Below, in pieces: positions 57,840 to 64,000 of a stretch of DNA of 64,000 nucleotides. A model generated the notes under the pieces. It saw nothing but the letters and a program-made list of their open reading frames with translations, was not told the origin of the DNA and ran no database searches. The first letter of the stretch is position 1, and each line of letters begins with the position of its first letter. This stretch comes from Zygnema cylindricum (Eukaryota > Streptophyta > Zygnematophyceae > Zygnematales > Zygnemataceae): NCBI GenBank assembly GCA_037447655.1, contig JBBHKE010002834.1:218371-282370 (forward strand). The letters are read 5' to 3'. The position numbers and the translations under genes were made by a program.

Positions 57840-60047
57840 TCATTTATCATTTTTGGAGGAAGATTTCCACCAATCTCCAAGTACTTTTCCCGATTCCCTT
57901 GGCCGTTTTCCATTCCGAAATACCGTATTTCCCACATTATCATCATTACATCTTTCTCTTTCATTTGTCTTCTCTTTGTCATCGCGAACATTTATGAGAG
58001 ACTCTGTTGTTTTCCACGAACCTTTTAAAAAAACCAAATTTTCAACGGACTCCGGACAAAGTCGGTTCCGTTTTGCCGTGGCAATTTGGCCGGCCGCTGA
58101 AAATACCCTCTCCGAAGGAGCCGAAGTAGCGGGAATTGCTAAAACTATTCGAGCTAATGAGCTCAATGCCGGAAAAAGGTGACATTTTCCGGCCCACCAC
58201 TTCAAAGGGTTCCCGGGCTCAATCTCGGAATGCTCCAAAATACTACGACCTTTGTAAAGGTTTATCTCATGGAGTAAATGGTCCTTGAACTCATCTCGAG
58301 TGAGGTCATGATCTGAATTTTTCGGGGGACCTTCTATTCCGGACGTCGAAGACATTGGTAGATCTGTCCTTAGGGTCAAAAAAATATCGTCCACATCTTC
58401 ATTTTCTTTATACACCCCTTTCAAGATAGACATATTTCCACTTTCCAAACTTCCCCCTTCGTCACAAACATCCGAAGGTTGAGAACTTAACACCTCCATG
58501 TCAAACTTTTTTAACAAAACATAAAGTATTTCTTGCCAAACTTTGTCTTGTTCTAAAGAAGACAAAAAAGCAAGTTGTTTCGTCCTCGGATCCAACGCTG
58601 AAGCGATAAACATTTTCATAGGAAGAGTCGCAAGATCAAGAGTGCCAAACCGGGTTTCAAAATCGGAAACCATTTCGGATGCAATTAAGTGAATTGCCAA
58701 ATGAGTACCATTTTCAATTGAGGTGTTACTTTCAATTGAGGTGTCTTGAACCACGCTCTTCAACCCCTTAAGAAGTGAGTTAATTATGACGGGAACCCAA
58801 CTCAATGTGACATAACTTTCTCCTTCCAAAACTCGTTGAGCCACCATAAAAGGCTTCAAAAGAGTGACTCCTCTGTCAATAACAAGCCATGACTCTTCAC
58901 TTAATTTCGCATTTATTGGAACCGCGGTTATCATCAAAGCACATAACGGTTCCTTCAAATATAAAATTGAAGCAAGCATAGAATAAGTAGACCACCACCT
59001 AGTAGCTACATCAGGCACTAATGACTTCCACTTAATTCCTAATTGAGTGGCAAAACTTTTTTGAATGTCGTTTGCTCTTGGGGAGTTCTTAAAAAACCCT
59101 ACTAGATTCCTGGCAGTTCTCATGTGTGTTGACACTCCTGGACCTGCAAAGAATTTCCCTGTGACCAACTCTAAGAGGTGGTCAACACACCCGTGCCAAT
59201 CACATGACATAGCTTTACCGGCCTTTTTCATAGCAGCTGCAGTATCAGTAACACAAACTGCCACTGCACTTTCAGAAATGTTATACCTTGCCAACATTTC
59301 CTTATACTTCTCTGTAATGGCTTCTGCTGTGTGACTCCCCGGGAAAGGGGAACACCCTAAGCATACATTGAAGAGATCCCATTCTGAATTGATAAAATGG
59401 GCGGTTAATGAACAGTAGGACTCATTAGACACTGAAGTCCATGTGTCTAAAGTTACACTGAGTGTCTCTCCTTGAAGTAGTTTTGCTAAACATAAACGAA
59501 CCTTTATGCTTATCTCCTCCATTCTGGATGTTAATCCCCGCCGATCTGGGATTGTTGTCTTCGGTGCCAACCCTTTGATCATCTCCCGAAACTCCACGCT
59601 CTCCGCCACACTTAGAGGTTGCGAATCCAAAACCATCCTGCGAATGAGCCTGTCTTTAAAAGAGTTGGCAACTCCCTTATTGATGAAGTCCTCGAGGGCT
59701 CCTGGTTTCTCTTCAATCTCTTTTAGTTTCCCGGCTGCGAAGAGATTTTTATGCTTATGTTTTAGGTGTGACACTAAATTTGAAGGGCTTAGCGACTTCC
59801 CTCTGGCAACAGGCATGTCACAATGATTACAAAATGCCTTGTCAGAATACCTGCCATCATGCAACACTTTGAAATGCTGCCATACTTTTGACAGTGCTCC
59901 TTTCGGAATGCTTTTTTTAGAATGTTTGCATTCCTCCTTAATTTTTTTTAAGTTTTCTAATTCTTTGACATTTTGAATGTCTTCTACCTCCTCATCAAAA
60001 ATTTGTCTCCCATCCTCCTCTCCTCCTACAAATTCCTCATAATCCAT
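57840..60047 (-). CDS. hAT-family transposase with BED zinc finger
   Basis: The protein is 735 residues from the ATG at 60047; a TTG four codons upstream is not preferred. An acidic N-terminus is followed by a BED zinc finger at about 52-105, with CNHC (C73, C76) and histidines at 94 and 99. The RNase H-like core has TLDTWTS (catalytic Asp about 201), CVTDTAAAM (Asp about 268) and a C-x-x-H near 287-290 (CVDHLLELV), then RWWSTYSML. The C-terminal dimerisation region at about 613-679 has WW...FPALSSLARIVLAIP and PSERVFSAAG (Glu about 646). Length and order are normal for an active hAT transposase, with no internal stops. It should bind the subterminal repeats and catalyse cut-and-paste in the nucleus. 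Family assignment is firm; activity is inferred. Confidence 0.93.
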   Translation of the reverse strand: MDYEEFVGGEEDGRQIFDEEVEDIQNVKELENLKKIKEECKHSKKSIPKGALSKVWQHFKVLHDGRYSDKAFCNHCDMPVARGKSLSPSNLVSHLKHKHKNLFAAGKLKEIEEKPGALEDFINKGVANSFKDRLIRRMVLDSQPLSVAESVEFREMIKGLAPKTTIPDRRGLTSRMEEISIKVRLCLAKLLQGETLSVTLDTWTSVSNESYCSLTAHFINSEWDLFNVCLGCSPFPGSHTAEAITEKYKEMLARYNISESAVAVCVTDTAAAMKKAGKAMSCDWHGCVDHLLELVTGKFFAGPGVSTHMRTARNLVGFFKNSPRANDIQKSFATQLGIKWKSLVPDVATRWWSTYSMLASILYLKEPLCALMITAVPINAKLSEESWLVIDRGVTLLKPFMVAQRVLEGESYVTLSWVPVIINSLLKGLKSVVQDTSIESNTSIENGTHLAIHLIASEMVSDFETRFGTLDLATLPMKMFIASALDPRTKQLAFLSSLEQDKVWQEILYVLLKKFDMEVLSSQPSDVCDEGGSLESGNMSILKGVYKENEDVDDIFLTLRTDLPMSSTSGIEGPPKNSDHDLTRDEFKDHLLHEINLYKGRSILEHSEIEPGNPLKWWAGKCHLFPALSSLARIVLAIPATSAPSERVFSAAGQIATAKRNRLCPESVENLVFLKGSWKTTESLINVRDDKEKTNERERCNDDNVGNTVFRNGKRPRESGKVLGDWWKSSSKNDK

Positions 60048-60600
60048 AGAATGAATCAATAGAAAATTTTAGTTTTTTAGTATTTTATAAAAAACGTGCA
60101 TTGCCTGAAATAAGTGCTGCCAGAAGTTTCAAAATATGGCGTCTGGAAATGGCGGCAGTCGGAAATGGCGGCAGTCTGACAGGTGTGTTCGACTGCTTCT
60201 TTCAGTCTGTTCGTTTTTTTTTTGGAAAAAGTTTGATTCATAAAATTTAGTAATTTACGATTTATTTTATTTTTTTCGTTTCGTTAGTATAGTTTTATAA
60301 CAATAACGTATTAATTTATATTTGTCTACGTTTATGTGCAGCGCTGACCGTAGAAATTTTCAGTTAAATAAATACGCGGAACAGATTCTTACACGTGGCA
60401 TACCACGCAATATAATAAAAATAATATAATACAGTATGTGATACAATACTATTGTATGCATACTATATCTTTAAAAAGTTATCGCCGATATGGAATTTGT
60501 TGGTCCCAGACCGATATATCGGGACCTCTGACCGTTCGATAACCGATAACTATCGGTATCGGTGTTATCGCGATAAGTTTTTTACCGATACACAACACTA

Positions 60601-60608
60601 GTTATTAG
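60601..60608. other. Right copy of the hAT target-site duplication
   Basis: GTTATTAG directly after the hAT terminus, continuing into the split MITE. Confidence 0.9.
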
Positions 60609-61077
60609 AGTAAATAACGCTAATTCGGTGCCCTTTAAAAAAAAAAAAAACCTGAAATACAATCTATAATTCTATTTTTTCCTTTACGCCTTTTAGGGTT
60701 CTTTTTTTAATTAGCGTTAATAAAGAAAGTACACCGCAATGTTTATACTGTGGTGTACGGACAGTTTTTTTCGCACCTAAATGTACTTTTTGAAATACAA
60801 TTGCGCACTCATGTGAATGTGCACTGGGAAAAGAGACGCAAACTCGAATATTCAGATTTTGGCGTACGAATCGTCAGATTTTGTACAAAGACATATATTG
60901 ATGTAGACATCAATTTATTAAAAAAACCCAAATTAGAGTTAGTGATTAATTAGTAAATATATATTTTTTTGAATTTTAATTTCCCAACTAGCGTTAATAA
61001 CACTATTTTTTTCTTACGCCATTTATTCCTTTACTCTAATAGCGATTGGCGATGTACTATACCAAAGCATCGCAAAG

Positions 61078-61536
61078 CAGAGGTCGCAAATGTCAAAACT
61101 TAAGCTAACTGAAACCGACCATTTTTTTTTTCAAAATCTGAGTACCCGACGCCCGACCATGTTCTGTCACGCTCTTAAATTGTTAACCATTACCCGAAAC
61201 GCGTTTACGAAATTAAAAGTTAACCGAAATTCAATTTCTCGCAACTAACCGTACCATTCCGTACCCGAAAAAAGTACCAAATCAATGGTACATTTCCCTT
61301 ATACCTTCCACGATACCAAAAGTACAACGTACAATAATGTTGAATAGTATGGGCAGTACAAAACTTTCATTTTTTTTCGTTTTTTGCTTACCCGACCATA
61401 ACCGATTTTTTTTTTCTGAATCGACCGCCCGAAATCGCTCGGCCCCCGAAATTTAGCTCCCGAATCCGTTCCGGATCCGACCGGGGCGGTCGGTTAACGG
61501 TCGATTACGGTTTAAGTTAGCCGTTTGCGACCTCTG
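61078..61536. mobile_element. hAT-type MITE, CAGAGGTCG family, complete, 459 bp
   Basis: Starts CAGAGGTCGCAAATGTC and ends GTTTGCGACCTCTG. The flanks TCGCAAAG and TCGCAGAG agree at 7 of 8 positions. It is in reverse orientation relative to the copy at 32194-32818. Confidence 0.8.
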
Positions 61537-61544
61537 TCGCAGAG

Positions 61545-64000
61545 CATTGCGACCTCAACACAAATCGTGAAAGCATACTTGAAAGCGTATCGTGCCACGC
61601 AAAAAACAATATCACGCAAGCTCAATTCTACACATTGCATCGTAACAATCCCACCCTCAATGTGAGAATTGCAACGAGGCGTGAACCAACTCTTTGTGGT
61701 CTCCCGCTTTAAAAATCATCGCCGATGTCATGTAAAGCAATTTTTATTTTTAATTGTAATTACTCCGCGTGAACAATCACGCTTTCGCCAACATGGGCAC
61801 GTCGCAGTGTTTGTTCAGCCGGTGTCAAACTGAACTCAATTCTAATGCGTAACTTAGCGTTGAATTGTTGAAATTGAAGGTCAAAAATTGATTTTCAAAA
61901 TTTGCGTCAAAATAATATCTTGAATACACTATAATTTTCAATGAAGGTCCATACATAACGGTTTCACCATAAAACATTGCTTGACAATATTAGTCGACAA
62001 CCAAAACAACCGTGGTTTTTAAGGCCATGTTCCACCACGGAAACAAGTAATAAGAACTAAATCTAAGGCACGCCCATATGTGGCAAAGGGTATGTCTACA
62101 TGTATTTGAAACTTAGCTAACTTACTTTGTTTTTTTGCGCAAATCCGGCGGTGTGGGCCTATAACCAAAAATTTTGTGGACTCTATGAGCCCACAAAATG
62201 CACAGCACTAAACTCTATTCGGATAATGTTGCCCTCCTTGAATTTCACAATTTATATCTGCCACCCAAGGAGTCAATTCAAATCCCTGCTTCACCCAAAT
62301 GAAGACAAGGCTTTGAGCCAAATGCAAAAAGTATCTCTAAATTCGCTCAACCGAGCACTAAGTTATTGATGTTGAAACTTAGCCAATATATACAAACTCT
62401 CTTTGGGATAGAGGGAGCTAAAATCTTCATAAGTCATAAATCCCTACTCGCAACCCCTATTTACTCAGCTAAGGACTAATCAAAAGACTGTAGGGTACAA
62501 TTTGTTCAAACCTAATAGTGCACTAGCCGCCATACGAATTGTACGATTCATGTACGGCACCACCTAAATCACTGTACCTTGTATATCCGACGCCATGGAT
62601 TTGTCTCCTTCTCCTTAGGTGTCCATAAGGATGCTACCACGTGTCACTTTGTGGCTGTTTTGGCGTAAGCCGCCAAAAAAACCATCTCGACATTTGCTAG
62701 GACCATCCGATCTTCAATTTCCTAAATCGTTGTCTATTGATTTCTGCAGCGCGCCGAACATTCCGCGCGAGTTACATTTTGTCATTTCAATGTGCTTTAA
62801 TTTGTATATGTCCGTTAAATGAACGCTCTCCGAATATAAGTGTTTAAATAGCTATCGCACTCCATACGTGTATCGACTTTCTTACATTAATTGGTTACGG
62901 ACGACTAGTAGGTAGGCTGGTTCGGCAATTCGTAGGGCCAAGATATCATATCCTAGCCAATACCACCTTTTTGTTAGAGTCTTATTCATTTTCTGTCTGA
63001 GTTTCTCTTCCTGATAGGCATCCATGGTCTTGTCTTAATATCCTTCTAAGAGTATGCGACTATTCAAGAAGTAAAAAGAGAGAAAAGATAGAAATTATCC
63101 TTTTCACCTGCCTCGGATACACTCGTTGGTCAAGCGACATTGCATGCTTGAGTGGTCTCCTGTGACTCGGCCAAGAAGAAGCGCAATTATGCCAACAAAG
63201 ATGCTATGGATGGTTTTATTTCAATGACGGTCGTGAGATTTGTTTGTTTTGTGAGGATTTGGATGAGTTTCTCCGCGCTTGTGGTCGGCGTTCGCTCGAG
63301 CGTTGGGGACCTAGAAGCCCTTTTGCTTTTTTCCTTATTACTTTTTAACGTCAAATTTTATCCGTGGCTTCACAACAAGTGCACGCTTCTATCCTCCTTT
63401 TATTGTCTATTGCACTTACAGAGTCGTTGTGTTCCAAAACTCCCTCCTTGTGGTCTGTCAAGATTCGAGAACTTACGAGGTTGCTTTTGGTAGATTTTAG
63501 GATATGTTGGGGCTTGGTAGGCTTGTTTTGGTTTTCGCACTCTTTGGGCCTTACCGTAGGTGTTTGTTGCTTCTTTGGGTGTCTTTTTTTACGTGTTTTT
63601 TTCACTGTGTGTTCGTCCCCTTTGCCTTAGTTTTCATTTTTGTTTGTTTCCCTTCAAATGTAGTTATTCGGTTTTGGCGTTATTACCCTTTTTTGTTCCC
63701 ATGGACTCAAATGGTTTACCCTCACGCTTTTTAACAAAGTAGGTTCCTCTTTATTAATTAAAAATAAGGTCATGAATTCTTAAAAAAAAAATAGTTGTTT
63801 TTCAAGTGGAAAAAAACAACATTAACCGTAATAACAATGGGTGGTTTAGTTCTCGATGACACCGGGGCGATGAAAGGTCCACCCGGGTACACATTAAATA
63901 CTCGCACGTCAATCAACACTTGAAATCACACAAAATATTTGCACAAAACTAGCAAAATATTTGCACAAAATAATGGTGGGAAAAATCACGCGGAATTGTT
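61545..64000. other. Terminal spacer, one PIF-like end, no gene identified
   Basis: A solo PIF/Harbinger-like end GGGTATGTCTACATGT lies near 62087, with the family's ACTTTGTTTTTTTGCGC block after it. Open frames of 60-113 codons (for example 63152-63493) overlap in several frames and have no recognisable domain. Confidence 0.4.

Larger units (their letters stand above)
56314..60600 (-). mobile_element. Complete autonomous-type hAT transposon, 4287 bp
   Basis: Both termini carry the 19-bp perfect inverted repeat TAGTGTTGTGTATCGGTAA, followed by subterminal regions rich in CGATA/TATCG. GTTATTAG flanks both sides exactly. Inside are an intact transposase (57840-60047, minus) and a 124-bp tandem array near the left end. 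Related ends occur at 20653 and, more distantly, at 14150 and 42831. The perfect ends and duplication indicate a young insertion that may still be mobile. Confidence 0.92.
56295..61054. mobile_element. TA-flanked MITE split by the hAT element
   Basis: The left end CACCGCCAATCGTTATTAG lies just before the hAT, and the right part GTTATTAGAGTAAATAACGC to CGATTGGCGATG lies just after it. Both outer ends are flanked by TA. Removing 56314-60608 restores a normal family member, so the MITE is older than the hAT insertion. Confidence 0.8.

Overview
The window is AT-rich nuclear DNA from a eukaryote, most likely from the green lineage (land plant or streptophyte alga). The evidence is plant-type 24-residue leucine-rich repeats (LxxLxLxxNxLxGxIPxxIGNLxx) behind a plant-type LRR N-terminal cap, spliced secreted proteins with CT-rich leaders, an LTR element whose primer-binding site matches the tRNA-iMet site usual in plant retrotransposons (TGGTATCAGAG), and dense MITEs. 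I cannot name the species. I saw no tRNA, rRNA, CRISPR array or prokaryotic operon.

The main content is a small cluster of paralogous secreted LRR genes. I call them A (minus, 8819-11474), B (minus, 23207-25740), C (plus, 34763-37206, frameshifted) and D (plus, 49821-52399). There are also two fragments: an exact partial copy of the start of D (48590-48846) and a decayed first-exon relic (2575-2783, minus). Each gene looks like two unrelated open frames, but these are two exons joined by one phase-1 intron of 533-568 nt. The donor TCAG|GTAT is shared by all four and the acceptor is GAG|C(C/G). The predicted product is a signal peptide, LRR module 1 with a six-cysteine tail, a short Cys motif, a Pro-rich hinge, and LRR module 2 with a similar cysteine tail.

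The genes were duplicated with their flanks. A and B share sequence from about 14.1 kb back to an LTR start downstream. A and C form the core of an inverted duplication: both are followed by the same LTR remnant, then by an inverted pair (about 195-1640 and 40460-42365). The LTR starts 850-985 nt downstream of all four stop codons, so it was in place before the duplications.

The rest is mostly DNA transposons nested in one another. The best is a complete hAT element (56314-60600) with 19-bp perfect terminal inverted repeats, an 8-bp target duplication GTTATTAG and an intact 735-residue transposase. It sits inside an older TA-flanked MITE. Other families are: TA-flanked MITEs (TIR CACCG(C/T)GAATCG), a second TA-flanked family with an inner CACTTAAAACATC arm, hAT-type MITEs (CAGAGGTCG and CATAGTTCAAAAG families, 8-bp duplications), and roughly 1-kb PIF/Harbinger-like elements (GGGCAC/GGGTGC ends, 3-bp duplications). 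Tandem arrays lie at 44.5-45.5 kb (about 21 bp), 57.1-57.8 kb (124 bp) and 43.4-43.6 kb. Much of 1.7-4.2, 17-18.4, 18.9-20.6, 46.6-48.1, 50.9-51.3 and 61.5-64 kb holds nothing I can identify.
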